The notes: generated by a model from the letters alone, not told the origin. A DNA stretch of 64,000 nucleotides from Hornefia butyriciproducens (GCF_009695915.1 NZ_VUMZ01000007.1:81653-145652), one strand, 5' to 3'. Counted from the first letter of the stretch, positions 51,526-60,349 are shown. Numbers and translations: made by a program.

Positions 51526-52965
51526 TTATTTTAACCCCAGTTTGCGTAAATGATAATCCAGCCTCTGTGGAGACATCCCCAGCAATCTCCCCGCTGCAGT
51601 CAGCGTTTTACTCTGTTGAACCGCACGTTGAATGATGAGCCTTTCATACTCCTGCAGTGCGGATGACAGCGTTCTCTGTCCCGACAACACCTGATTGATG
51701 TTTTTGTCCGCCTCTGTAACCAGCCGCTCCGGCACGTTTCCTTCACAGACCGTATGATCATTGCCCGGATGTTTTTTCTGTCCACGTTCCCTTTGCTGCC
51801 ACAGAGCAACCCGTTCAATCAGATCAGGGATTGAGTCCATCGTAATCAGTGTGCTCTTTTCAATGTTAAAAGCATTTTCGACAGTATTCTTCAATTCACG
51901 AACATTTCCTGGCCAACACCATTGGTGAAAAAAATCACGCGCCATCTGGGAGAGTCCCTGAATATTCTTATGCATTTTATGATTGAAATAATCAATATAA
52001 TACTTTGTAAGCAGATCCAGATCATCTGCTCGCTCCCTTAACGGAGGAATAGTCAGATTTACAACGGCGATACGATAATAGAAATCTGATCGCATTCTTC
52101 CACTGTCGATCAGAGCTGAAGGAGCTTCATTCGATGCGGCGACCACACGAACATCGAACGAAATATCCTTTTCTCCGCCGATACGCCGGACCCTCTGCTC
52201 TTCTATAACCTTTAATAATTTGGCCTGAATATCTAAAGGCATGGAATTCACCTCGTCAAGGAACAGCGTGCCGCCATCTGCGAGCTCGAACAATCCCGCT
52301 TTTCTTTCCGCACCGGTGAAACTTCCCTTCTCTGTGCCGAAAAAAATGCTTTCCAGCAGACTGCCGGGAATTGCCGCACAGTTTTGTGTGACGAACGGTC
52401 GGTCTCTTCTCTTTCCGAGATCATGCAGCGCCTCAGCAAACAGTTCCTTGCCGGTTCCTGTTTCGCCGTACAGGAATACTGCCGAATCGCTCTTTGCGAT
52501 TTCAGAAATTCTCTTTTTCAGGCGAACCATCCCATCATCACCGGTGACGATGCGGTTCAGCGCATCGCTTTCCAGACACACATCACTGCATTCTCTCTGC
52601 TTCTGGACCTTCACTGTCCGGACGATATCTGCCGCGCCCTGAATATCCCCGGTTTCATCTCGAATCGGACATGTAGTTCCCGATATTATCAGATCAAAGT
52701 CCCTGTAGACCAATCGCTGTTCATTCGTAACAGACGATTCCCCCGTCTGCAGCGCCTTCACTACAGTGCTGTTTGTTTCGTTAAGATTTTCATATATGTC
52801 ACAAATACTCTTTCCGACCACCTCGTCCGCAAAATTCCCCAGGTTCTCATCGCCTTTTTTGTAATACTCCAGTATCCCCTCTTTATTAAAAATCATCACA
52901 CTCTGCACCATCCCGTCATTTTTTGTTCGGATGATACGGAGAATCTCCTGAATATAATTGTTCAT
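51526..52965 (-). CDS. Sigma-54-dependent transcriptional activator (PAS-AAA-Fis type)
   Basis: 479 residues: a PAS-like sensor (about 10-120, MIFNKEGILEYYKKGDENLGNF), a sigma-54 interaction AAA domain with Walker A YGETGTGKELFAEAL, the loop KGSFTGAERKAGLFE (a GSFTGA variant of the sigma-54 contact loop), Walker B DGGTLFLDEV, and a C-terminal Fis-type helix-turn-helix LTAAGRLLGMSPQRLDYHLRKLGLK. It resembles RocR-type activators of amino-acid catabolism. AGAGGT precedes the ATG. Most likely target: the brnQ operon directly downstream. Confidence 0.94.
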   Translation of the reverse strand: MNNYIQEILRIIRTKNDGMVQSVMIFNKEGILEYYKKGDENLGNFADEVVGKSICDIYENLNETNSTVVKALQTGESSVTNEQRLVYRDFDLIISGTTCPIRDETGDIQGAADIVRTVKVQKQRECSDVCLESDALNRIVTGDDGMVRLKKRISEIAKSDSAVFLYGETGTGKELFAEALHDLGKRRDRPFVTQNCAAIPGSLLESIFFGTEKGSFTGAERKAGLFELADGGTLFLDEVNSMPLDIQAKLLKVIEEQRVRRIGGEKDISFDVRVVAASNEAPSALIDSGRMRSDFYYRIAVVNLTIPPLRERADDLDLLTKYYIDYFNHKMHKNIQGLSQMARDFFHQWCWPGNVRELKNTVENAFNIEKSTLITMDSIPDLIERVALWQQRERGQKKHPGNDHTVCEGNVPERLVTEADKNINQVLSGQRTLSSALQEYERLIIQRAVQQSKTLTAAGRLLGMSPQRLDYHLRKLGLK

Positions 52966-52981
52966 CAGCCTACCTCTAATA

Positions 52982-53338
52982 TCAGAAAAGCCCGGAAATC
53001 AGCGTCAGGATTGCCAGTCCGCCCTGCATGAGTATGATCCGGGGATTGCTGGTGATACTGCCGTAGAGCGCTACAAGCACAATATAGCCCATCAGAAGCA
53101 TGACCGCGGTTTTACTGACAAACAGAAACGCAGCCAGCAGAATCAGCACCGCAAGCAGGCCGTTGTATATACCCTGATTTTTGAACAGAGTATTAACCGA
53201 CTTCCGTTCCAGTTCGTCTCTCTCCATCCCGAAAACCTTCGATGTTCTTTCCGATGCCGTCGCAAAGGTCTCAAGATACATGATATACAGAAATTCCAGC
53301 GCTGTCAGCGCCGCCAGTACTTTTGTGAGTATCGTCAT
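52982..53338 (-). CDS. DUF1304 family membrane protein
   Basis: 118 residues with about four membrane helices, starting MTILTKVLAALTALEFLYIMYLETFATASERTSKVFGM and then NQGIYNGLLAVLILLAAF and YIVLVALYGSITSNPRIILMQGGLAILTLISGLF, the DUF1304 pattern. Function of the family is unknown. It lies 16 bp before the sigma-54 activator gene on the same strand, so cotranscription is likely. AGGAGG lies within the upstream 33-codon frame, whose stop overlaps this ATG. Confidence 0.9.
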   Translation of the reverse strand: MTILTKVLAALTALEFLYIMYLETFATASERTSKVFGMERDELERKSVNTLFKNQGIYNGLLAVLILLAAFLFVSKTAVMLLMGYIVLVALYGSITSNPRIILMQGGLAILTLISGLF

Positions 53339-53436
53339 TCTCTGTCCCTCCTGTAATGCAAACAGTTTCTGCTTTTTTCCGGATTGGTCTTCAGTTCTGT
53401 ATCAGTCGGTCTCTCAGCTTCCGTTGCGTTTGCCAT
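53335..53436 (-). CDS. Possible 33-residue leader peptide coupled to the DUF1304 gene
   Basis: Short frame MANATEAERPTDTELKTNPE and on to a Tyr-Arg-Arg-Asp-Arg-Glu end, whose TGA overlaps the ATG of the DUF1304 gene (ATGA). AAGGGGCG precedes its ATG. Hydrophilic, no motif recognised. The overlap and ribosome site suggest real translation, but the frame is short and could be chance. Confidence 0.3.
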   Translation of the reverse strand: MANATEAERPTDTELKTNPEKSRNCLHYRRDRE

Positions 53437-53601
53437 GCTTTCACGCCCCTTTAGTCATAGTATTATATCCCACGACATGCTTTTTTGCAAGCAGCGGCAT
53501 GCACAAAACACGACGCACATAAAAAACCAGCAAGACTGTCCCTGCCGGTTCTGCATTGCATTTTGCGGTTTGAAATTCGAAAAACCGAAAGTCCGCCGGC
53601 A

Positions 53602-53778
53602 TCACCCCTCCGACGAAGTGTCCGAAGTCTCCGCGAGAATAATCGCCTTTCCGCTGTTTGTAACGGAAAACGAAAGCACCTTGAAACCCGCTCCCGCGAT
53701 CTCATTCGCTTTTTCCTCCACCGCTTCGGCCATTTTGGAGGTCTGCGGATTGTAGTCGATAACAAAAGTTTTATACAT
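53602..53778 (-). CDS. Small 58-residue soluble protein, function unknown
   Basis: Starts MYKTFVIDYNPQTSKMAEAV, continues with an amphipathic helix and two beta-like segments (GAGFKVLSFSV, GKAIILAE) and ends SDTSSEG. A strong AAAGGAGGAG lies before the ATG. The beta-alpha-beta-beta look suggests a compact ferredoxin-like or dodecin-size fold; no family is recognised. It is an isolated unit between the flavodoxin-family gene and the DUF1304 genes. Confidence 0.65.
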   Translation of the reverse strand: MYKTFVIDYNPQTSKMAEAVEEKANEIAGAGFKVLSFSVTNSGKAIILAETSDTSSEG

Positions 53779-53882
53779 GACAAATCTCCTCCTTTCTCGA
53801 AAGATACCAGATCAGAGAAGCTTCATCTACCCGGAAAAGGAAAAAGGAATATCAAATCTTTGTAAAAGCGGGACATTTCCGT

Positions 53883-54509
53883 CTACCGGCCGCCGATGAA
53901 ATCCGTAAAGACATCTGTCACTGTTGCGGGCGCGCCGTATCTGTCCTTTCCGTCTGCAATAGATTTAATCATAAACGCCATATTCAATGCGAGGTTGCGA
54001 ACAGTCTGCAGTCCCTCTTCATCCCTGTAGACGTCTTCTTTTGTATAACCATGCACATCGTTCCAGTAGGACGACGGTGCCGTCGGCATGCCGCAGATTC
54101 CAAAGAACTGGTTCAGCGCCTCAAAGGTCGCGCTGTTTCCGCCGCGCCTGCAGGAAACGATGGACGCGCCTACCTTCATGCGGAGATCCAGGCCGCAGCT
54201 GTAGAACAGACGCTGAACAAAGGAAAGAATTGTGCCGTTGGGGTTCCCGTAATAAACCGGAGAACCAAGAATCAGGCCGGACGCTCCTGCCAGCTTGGGC
54301 GCAGTTTCGTTGACCAGATCATTAAAGACGCATTTCCCTGTTTCCTTGCACTTTCTGCAGGCGATGCACCCACGGATGTCTCTGCTCCCGATCTGCAGCT
54401 CCTCCGCCTCAATTCCCTGCTCCGCGAGAATCGCTGCAGCCTCCTCCATCGCTGTATGTATACAGCCTGCAGGATCCGGGCTTCCGTTAATCATCAGAAC
54501 CTTTGCCAT
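53883..54509 (-). CDS. Flavodoxin-family NAD(P)H-dependent oxidoreductase
   Basis: 208 residues of the NADPH-dependent FMN reductase/flavodoxin-like fold. MAKVLMINGSPDPAGCIHTAMEEAAAIL carries the FMN phosphate loop, then a CIACRKCKETGKCVFND segment with four cysteines resembling the IsfA/WrbA-like iron-sulfur flavoprotein pattern, and GLILGSPVYYGNPNGTILSFVQRLF. It may be an iron-sulfur flavoprotein of anaerobes; substrate unknown. GGAGG lies 5 nt before the ATG at 54509. Stands alone between CrcB and the 58-residue gene. Confidence 0.87.
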   Translation of the reverse strand: MAKVLMINGSPDPAGCIHTAMEEAAAILAEQGIEAEELQIGSRDIRGCIACRKCKETGKCVFNDLVNETAPKLAGASGLILGSPVYYGNPNGTILSFVQRLFYSCGLDLRMKVGASIVSCRRGGNSATFEALNQFFGICGMPTAPSSYWNDVHGYTKEDVYRDEEGLQTVRNLALNMAFMIKSIADGKDRYGAPATVTDVFTDFIGGR

Positions 54510-54564
54510 AAATACCTCCAAACCTTGCCTGAACTATAAATCATCATCCCACGCTTATCGCGCC

Positions 54565-54933
54565 CTACCTCGAGAATACGACCTGAGGCAGTTCCACCGC
54601 CAGAACCCCGAGAATCATGCTGGCAGCAACATAAACGATCGCAGTCGCCGTCCTTCCGTTCGCCACAAGCTCGCTGGTTTCAAGCGCAAAGGTCGAAAAA
54701 GTCGTGAATCCGCCGCAGAGTCCCGCCTTGAGGAGCAGTTCCACCTGAGGACTGAAATTTTCGTGCTCCGCCACCATAGCCGCCAGAAAGCCGATCAGAA
54801 ACGCGCCCGCCACATTGATAACGAGCGTGTTGACAGGGAAAGCCGTATGCTCCCTGACCGGAATAAGACTCACCAGGTACCGGAGCACCGAACCGACAAA
54901 GCCCCCGCACCCCACCAGCAGACAATTGTACAT
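54565..54933 (-). CDS. crcB: Fluoride exporter CrcB/FluC subunit
   Basis: 122-residue four-helix membrane protein forming dual-topology fluoride channels. Signature segments: GCGGFVGSVLRYLVSL near the N terminus, FPVNTLVINVAGAFLIGF and LKAGLCGGFTTFSTFALE with the conserved Gly-Gly-Phe-Thr-Thr-Phe-Ser-Thr motif. GGAGGG lies about 9 nt before the ATG. A promoter about 110 bp upstream is visible. No second crcB gene follows, so the protein should homodimerise. I could not fit a fluoride riboswitch in the leader. Confidence 0.94.
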   Translation of the reverse strand: MYNCLLVGCGGFVGSVLRYLVSLIPVREHTAFPVNTLVINVAGAFLIGFLAAMVAEHENFSPQVELLLKAGLCGGFTTFSTFALETSELVANGRTATAIVYVAASMILGVLAVELPQVVFSR

Positions 54934-55043
54934 AATAAAATTCCCTCCGTTTCCGACACGGCTGCGGTGTCTTCACACTATCCAATCAATTTTTCAATCG
55001 CTTCTTCCTTTGTGGCGACAAAGAATGCGTTATTTCCTTTTCT

Positions 55044-55072
55044 ATTATAGGACAGGCTTTTGACAGTCGCAA
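55044..55072 (-). promoter_or_regulatory. Sigma-A promoter of crcB
   Basis: Minus strand TTGCGA (55072-55067), 17 bp, TATAAT (55049-55044). Leader of about 100 nt with small hairpins but no recognised riboswitch. Confidence 0.65.
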
Positions 55073-55091
55073 GCGTCTGTCGGGATTTAGC

Positions 55092-55123
55092 GCAAAAGGA
55101 GCATCCGCAGATGCCCCTTTTGC
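55092..55123 (-). terminator. Terminator-like hairpin after the AGCS symporter gene
   Basis: Arms GCAAAAGGAGCATC and GATGCCCCTTTTGC (one mismatch) with a 4-nt loop; the T-rich portion lies in the stem. It lies between the AGCS stop and the crcB promoter. Confidence 0.6.
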
Positions 55124-55179
55124 TCATAATTTCTCTTATCATATGTAGTATGATTCGCATTACAATTTATCTTACTGCG

Positions 55180-56571
55180 TTACTTGTTTGCCTTCCGAGT
55201 TTCCTTAGCAGCGATATCGGCCAGGTAATACTTACCCGGAGTACTGTAGTACTCATTTTGCAGTTCTTTAACCTCCTTCACCATAAAAATGACTCCAATC
55301 ATATTCAGAATAACAATGATTGCCATGAAACCATCCAGAATCATGTACATAGTGGTTACATTGGAAAATGCACAGGCAATTGCAATGAAGATAGGATACA
55401 CAAAAACCCATACTTTGGAGAATTTCAATCCAAACAAAATTTCTGCCTGAACCTGCCCGAAAAATCCCGCTGAAATGATTGTGGAAAATACGAACAGGAA
55501 CACCGTCACCGCAATGAAAATAGATCCGAAACTTCCGAATACGCTAGAAAATGCAGCCAGTGCCAACTGACTGGAATCTAGTCCTTTTTGCGTCCAAACA
55601 CCAGAAGCCAGTACAGCAAAAGCGGTGATACTGCATATGATGATTGTATCTACAAATACTTCAAATATACCAAACTGTGCCTGCCGAATCGGATGATCTG
55701 TTTCCGCAGTACAGTGTCCGGCGACAGTGGAGCCCACACCTGCCTCGTTGGAATATACGCCGCGCGCAGCACCCCAACGAATGGCCGCCATAACTGTGGC
55801 ACCGGTAAATCCACCAACAGCCGCATGTCCAGTGAATGCATCTTTAAAGATCAATATAAAAACCTTGGGTATTTCTGTTACATTGGCAAAAATAATAATC
55901 AAGGCTCCTGCCACGTACAAAACTGCCATTGTAGGCACCAATATATCTGTTACACTGGATACCCGCTTGAACCCGCCTGCCAGAATTACACCGACCAGAA
56001 TCGCAATAACCAAACCACTGATAGTCTGATTAGCTCCAAACGCATTGAATTGAGATGCAGCAGATACGCCTTGCGAGGCCAGCGAAGGAACGAGTTCAAT
56101 CATAAAGAAGAATGCGTATCCGATGCCGAAAACAAGACCGATTTTCTTGCCAAGCCCGCGCAGATAATAAGCAGGCCCACCAATCCACTCTCCATCTTCA
56201 TTCCTACGACGATACTTGATTCCCAGTGCAACCTCACAGTACTTGGTACACATCCCGAGGATTGCCAAAATCCAAATCCAAAATACTGCACCGGGGCCTC
56301 CTAATGCAATTGCCACCGGTACGCCAACGATATTTGACGCGCCTACTGCACATGCCAACGCAGCCAGTGCACCACTAATGGGCCGCACCTTCCCCTCTTC
56401 CTTCTTGGCAAAGAATTGTCCAAAGGTCTGACCCATGGCATAGCCAAAATGACGTATCTGAGGAAATCCCAGATAGCAGGTAAGAAACAACCCTCCTCCT
56501 CCGATGAGAATCAGGATCGGAACGCCCCAAAACCAATTTCCAAAGTCCTGAATCAATTGCAAAATAACCAT
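55180..56571 (-). CDS. Sodium:alanine symporter, AGCS family
   Basis: 463-residue symporter with about eleven membrane helices. Family motifs: GGGGLFLTCYLGFPQIRHFGYAM, ALACAVGASNIVGVPVAIALGGPGAVFWIW, and RWGAARGVYSNEAGVGSTVAGHCTAETDHP, which matches AGCS. It would import alanine or glycine with Na+. AAAGGAGC precedes the ATG at 56571. The stretch has visibly more A and T in third positions than neighbours to the left. A 9-bp palindrome lies upstream at 56616-56639. It is the last gene of the island that includes the M20 enzyme and amidohydrolase. Confidence 0.93.
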   Translation of the reverse strand: MVILQLIQDFGNWFWGVPILILIGGGGLFLTCYLGFPQIRHFGYAMGQTFGQFFAKKEEGKVRPISGALAALACAVGASNIVGVPVAIALGGPGAVFWIWILAILGMCTKYCEVALGIKYRRRNEDGEWIGGPAYYLRGLGKKIGLVFGIGYAFFFMIELVPSLASQGVSAASQFNAFGANQTISGLVIAILVGVILAGGFKRVSSVTDILVPTMAVLYVAGALIIIFANVTEIPKVFILIFKDAFTGHAAVGGFTGATVMAAIRWGAARGVYSNEAGVGSTVAGHCTAETDHPIRQAQFGIFEVFVDTIIICSITAFAVLASGVWTQKGLDSSQLALAAFSSVFGSFGSIFIAVTVFLFVFSTIISAGFFGQVQAEILFGLKFSKVWVFVYPIFIAIACAFSNVTTMYMILDGFMAIIVILNMIGVIFMVKEVKELQNEYYSTPGKYYLADIAAKETRKANK

Positions 56572-56615
56572 AATTGCTCCTTTCTCGTGATATGATTGCG
56601 TATTCCTCATATTCA

Positions 56616-56639
56616 ACATTTTGCAATATAGCAAAATGT
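56616..56639 (-). promoter_or_regulatory. Inverted repeat upstream of the AGCS gene
   Basis: Perfect arms ACATTTTGC and GCAAAATGT with a 6-bp gap. On the minus strand TTGAAC and TATCTT lie just before it, so it would overlap a transcription start. Operator candidate. Confidence 0.5.
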
Positions 56640-56732
56640 AAGATATCAATTCTCTATAAGGTTCAATTCGCCTACTCCCGACTCAGAACAACACAACCCC
56701 GTTGTCTCATTCCATACAGACGAAGTTTTCTG

Positions 56733-58394
56733 CTATTCCAATAACCGAGTCACTACCTCGTAAGTAATATTGGGCACATTTTGGAATGTATGACGCATGT
56801 CCACTCGCTCTGTCAGCATATGACCGTCATGACCGAACGTACCAATGTTTACCACCGGAACATCTACCTGTTGTATCTTTTCTACCGGATGGCTGTACTT
56901 GACTCCGTACTGAGGCATATTGGCAATCATTTCCTGAATGGCCAAAGTATCATCGCAGACAGCCATAAAACTAGAGTCTGAAATGTACGGATAGAACATC
57001 CTGGTCTTTATTTGCCTATCAGCCTCAGGTCGAATCTTCTCAATGGCAGCCTCTACTGCATCAAGAAGCGCTTTTTCTTTCTCCGTGCGCCCAGTCATTT
57101 CTATTCTGGCACTAAAGATGGAGCCGAAATACACAATAACGGCTGGAGATTTGTCCTCAGACCATTCCCACGCTTCCTGGATAACACGCAGCCCGAACAG
57201 CCGTAAATCCAGAGTAGGATCTTCTCGATGCAGCCTGACCGTGAAGTCACGGATGGCAGTTGTAAAGGCCTCCCCATGTTCTTCTGCCAGCATGTTGTAA
57301 AACTCACTCCACGTATAGACTTTAGTCTCCCACGGAAGCTGACAGAAGTCTACCTTACTCAGCTCACAAAATCGTCGGTACTGATCGTTCAGATAATCGA
57401 TAGTTTCATCGAAAGCCTTTTCCGCAATACTTCTGCTCTTGTCCAACACTACGGAAGGATCCCATCCGTGGGTGAAAAAATTATAATATCCCAATGCCGT
57501 CAATGCAGTCTGTACCGTATAAGATACTTTGGTATCCATCTGCTTCAAAGAAATGGGCGGTATTGTAACTTCCCCATGAGCAATATCACAGAGTTCCGTG
57601 TTTAAGGATATCTTTCGAGTTATGTTCGCCAGGAGCAAATTCGGGTCAAATGCGCTGAAAGCCTGACCTACGTGAGCTTCCTTACCGAACACTGCGAAAC
57701 AGGGCAGAAGTTTGCCGATGCTGCCATAATACACATAACGGTTTTCATCCCCGGGCGCATAGTTGGTTGAATAATCTGCATTGACACAAGCCACATACTC
57801 AAACCCCTCAGTCCGTTTCAGTTCCGCCAGGATATCTAATGCTGTAATAATGCCTTTAGAATTATCCTCCTCATCACACTCAGCGATAGCCAACAAATTT
57901 CCATTTAATTCCTCGGGATGCTCTGAGAAGTACTGAATCAGATACATATGCCCTGCAACTCCGGATTTCATATCCAGTACACCACGTCCGAACATATACT
58001 CTCCAGATTCTATGTCATCAATAACTTCCTGAGATAGTACAAATGACTCCCGCAGTTTTTCCGGTAATTCCCCACACCGAAAAGCATATTCTCGAATCGT
58101 ACCGAAATCATCTACCCCTACGGTATCAATATGTCCAATGAGAATCACAGTTCGATTCGAAGTTCCCTTAGTGCCCTTTACATACGCCATAGTGCTGTGA
58201 CGTTCCACAAAGTCTTCTTTAGTCTGAAAATAATTCACCTGATTTGGATATTTCCGGAAATACGGCAAGGATAAGTAGAAATCTCGCACATAGCGAGCCA
58301 CTGCACTCTCTCCCCCTGGCTCCTTATTAATACTGGGGATTGCCACCATATTCTGTGTAAGTTCCTTCACACGCTCATACGAATTAAGATTCAT
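56733..58394 (-). CDS. M20-family peptidase, RocB-like (second paralogue)
   Basis: 553-residue M20 metallopeptidase like the one at 39643-41301. Motifs: LIGHIDTVGVDDFG, GEYMFGRGVLDMKSGVAG, LAIAECDEEDNSKGI (Glu pair), then a segment GKLLPCFAVFGKEAHVGQAFSAFDPN at the lid. GAAAGGAGGG precedes the ATG at 58394. It lies between the AGCS symporter and a YtcJ-type amidohydrolase on the same strand and shares their AT-richer codon use, so all three probably process the same class of compound. Exact substrate unknown. Confidence 0.9.
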   Translation of the reverse strand: MNLNSYERVKELTQNMVAIPSINKEPGGESAVARYVRDFYLSLPYFRKYPNQVNYFQTKEDFVERHSTMAYVKGTKGTSNRTVILIGHIDTVGVDDFGTIREYAFRCGELPEKLRESFVLSQEVIDDIESGEYMFGRGVLDMKSGVAGHMYLIQYFSEHPEELNGNLLAIAECDEEDNSKGIITALDILAELKRTEGFEYVACVNADYSTNYAPGDENRYVYYGSIGKLLPCFAVFGKEAHVGQAFSAFDPNLLLANITRKISLNTELCDIAHGEVTIPPISLKQMDTKVSYTVQTALTALGYYNFFTHGWDPSVVLDKSRSIAEKAFDETIDYLNDQYRRFCELSKVDFCQLPWETKVYTWSEFYNMLAEEHGEAFTTAIRDFTVRLHREDPTLDLRLFGLRVIQEAWEWSEDKSPAVIVYFGSIFSARIEMTGRTEKEKALLDAVEAAIEKIRPEADRQIKTRMFYPYISDSSFMAVCDDTLAIQEMIANMPQYGVKYSHPVEKIQQVDVPVVNIGTFGHDGHMLTERVDMRHTFQNVPNITYEVVTRLLE

Positions 58395-58538
58395 GTTCTC
58401 CCTCCTTTCCTGACTATCCAATTCTGCTTTGTACGGGGATCCTGTCTGAGCGCATTCCTTGTACGAGGATTAAAGTCCCCGATCTCGCGCCGTCCCTGAA
58501 TCGTGAAATGTTGTAATTGCATTGTTTCAGCATATAGA

Positions 58539-60185
58539 CTACTGCCGTTCATAAGTTGTACGTCCGGCCAGGTAAGTATGCAACACCTGGATATCTTTGA
58601 TTTCATTTTCCTGAATTTGGAAAATATCACGGTCGATAACCACCATATCAGCAAATTTACCTGTCTCGATAGTACCCATAAGATCCTGTTCTCCCGCAGC
58701 ATATGCCACATTCTTGCAGTACATGCTGACAGCCTCATAAACAGAAACCTTCTCTGCAGGATGGTAACCTCCCGGGGGATATTCGTTCATGTCCTGACGG
58801 GTTACAGCTGCGTAGATACCGAGCCATGGGCTGAAACTTTCCACCGGTGAGTCTGACCCTCCTGCGAGAATAATCCCCTCATCCAAATAAGTTCTCCAGG
58901 TATAACTCATTTCTGCCCGTTTCTTTCCCACCCGCTCTTCAATCCAGTGAAGATCTGTCATGAGAAAAACAGGTTGAATATCTAATACGACTGGAAGTTT
59001 CTTCATCCTTTCGATTAACCCCGGTGTAGCCATCTGTGCATGAATTATCCGAAAAGGAAGGCGCATATTTTGTTCCTCCTGAGTCATACCGTCTTTACGC
59101 CCCTGCTCAAGGCAATATTCCACCGCACTTAATGTAACGTCCAGTGCCTGATCGCCGATGCAATGAGTTGCGGGCTGCAGGCCATGACGATAGGCCTCGT
59201 ACATTCGTTCTTTCAGGCCTTCGGGAGTAATTACCAGGATGCCGCTGTTCCCGGGATCGTCACTGTAATCGTCATAGAGTTTAGCAGATCTGGATCCTAA
59301 TGAGCCATCGGAAAAACTTTTAAAACTTCCCAAATGCGCCGTGCAGTAAGGATCATTCCGCTCTTTTTCCGTAATTTTCGGTTTTTCAAACATGTAATCC
59401 AGGCACACCGTCATACGCACCGGCAGCTCTCCCCGTTTGCTGCGAGCTGCATAATCCTCAAAATCCTCATCATAATGCCAAATTTCCGCGGCATAAGTGT
59501 GCATCATGGTGAGGCCATAACCGGCTGCCAGTTCTAGCCCTTTTTTCATGCAGGCCTCTCTGGTATCGGGTACCAAAAAGGGATCCGGGATCAGATTATC
59601 ATAAATTTTGGATGCCTGCTCACGAAAGACTCCAGTGGGCTCACCATCCTTATCCAGTTCCACCAGACCTCCGGGACCAAAGACATATCCGTTGGTTATC
59701 CCTGCACGTTCCAGAGCCATCGTATTTGCCACCGCCGTATGCAGACAAACTCGCTTAATTACAATGGGATGCTCCATGCTGGCCTGATCCAAATCCTGAC
59801 GGGTCGGCAGCCTATCTTCACTATCAGACCATTTGGACTGATCGAAATTAGATCCTTTAATCCACTCCCCCTTGGGGGTTTCAGCTGCCCGTTCGCGAAG
59901 TAGTTGCAGGGCTTCTGCCTTGGATTTCGCTTTACCCAGGTCTACGGTAGTATAAGTCTGACAAAAAGCGAAAAAATGCAGATGGGAATCCCCCATTCCC
60001 GGCAGAACAGTCTTTCCTTCCAAATCAATGACTTCAGCACAGTCAAATTGCTCCCGAGCCTGTTCTTCGGTTCCTACATATGCAAATTTCCCATCCTTAA
60101 TCACTACTGCTTCTTTACAAACACCCTCTTCTTCCATGGTATATATCTTACCGCCGTAAAATAATGTATCCGCTTTCTTTCTCAT
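58539..60185 (-). CDS. YtcJ-type metal-dependent amidohydrolase (second paralogue)
   Basis: 548-residue amidohydrolase superfamily 3 enzyme, paralogous to 48241-49851. It has LFYGGKIYTMEEEGVCKEAVVIKDGKFAYVG, VLPGMGDSHLHFF (metal His pair), ATHCIGDQALDVTLSAVEY, FRIIHAQM and ILAGGSDSPVE (metal Asp). GGAGAGG lies 9 nt before the ATG at 60185. The divergent promoter region carries repeated TTGACAA motifs shared with the XRE gene, which is the probable regulator. First gene of the island's minus-strand operon. Confidence 0.9.
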   Translation of the reverse strand: MRKKADTLFYGGKIYTMEEEGVCKEAVVIKDGKFAYVGTEEQAREQFDCAEVIDLEGKTVLPGMGDSHLHFFAFCQTYTTVDLGKAKSKAEALQLLRERAAETPKGEWIKGSNFDQSKWSDSEDRLPTRQDLDQASMEHPIVIKRVCLHTAVANTMALERAGITNGYVFGPGGLVELDKDGEPTGVFREQASKIYDNLIPDPFLVPDTREACMKKGLELAAGYGLTMMHTYAAEIWHYDEDFEDYAARSKRGELPVRMTVCLDYMFEKPKITEKERNDPYCTAHLGSFKSFSDGSLGSRSAKLYDDYSDDPGNSGILVITPEGLKERMYEAYRHGLQPATHCIGDQALDVTLSAVEYCLEQGRKDGMTQEEQNMRLPFRIIHAQMATPGLIERMKKLPVVLDIQPVFLMTDLHWIEERVGKKRAEMSYTWRTYLDEGIILAGGSDSPVESFSPWLGIYAAVTRQDMNEYPPGGYHPAEKVSVYEAVSMYCKNVAYAAGEQDLMGTIETGKFADMVVIDRDIFQIQENEIKDIQVLHTYLAGRTTYERQ

Positions 60186-60229
60186 GGTTTGTATCCTCTC
60201 CACATAATATACAGTTCTTTGTCAAGGTC

Positions 60230-60258
60230 ATTATATCGCTGTAATAAAATTTTGACAA
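60230..60258 (-). promoter_or_regulatory. Promoter of the amidohydrolase-M20-AGCS operon with adjacent TTGACAA motif
   Basis: Minus strand TTGTCA (60258-60253), 17 bp, TATAAT (60235-60230). CTTGACAAAG follows near the start site. The same heptamer occurs again at the divergent XRE promoter. Confidence 0.7.
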
Positions 60259-60302
60259 TTCAGCTATATTTCCCGCGGAGAAACATTTTGTTCTGAATCG
60301 TT

Positions 60303-60349
60303 TCTTGACAATAGAATTTCTTGACTATAGAACTTAACTTTTGTATAAT
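60303..60349 (+). promoter_or_regulatory. Promoter of the XRE gene and duplicated TTCTTGAC operator
   Basis: TTGACT (60321-60326), 17 bp, TATAAT (60344-60349). Overlapping direct repeat TTCTTGACAATAGAA/TTCTTGACTATAGAA (60303-60317 and 60319-60333). Likely operator for autoregulation by the XRE protein. Confidence 0.7.

Noticed and set aside
54934..55043. Fluoride riboswitch before crcB
   Set aside because: The leader has small hairpins but I could not find the GGNGAUGG start, pseudoknot partners and CUGAUG segment of the crcB motif.
54978..55160. 60-residue frame ending NNAFFVATKEEAIEKLIG, faintly like the start of LUD-domain proteins
   Set aside because: It runs through a terminator hairpin and the crcB promoter and has no start codon after that promoter. 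At best a relic; not listed as a gene.
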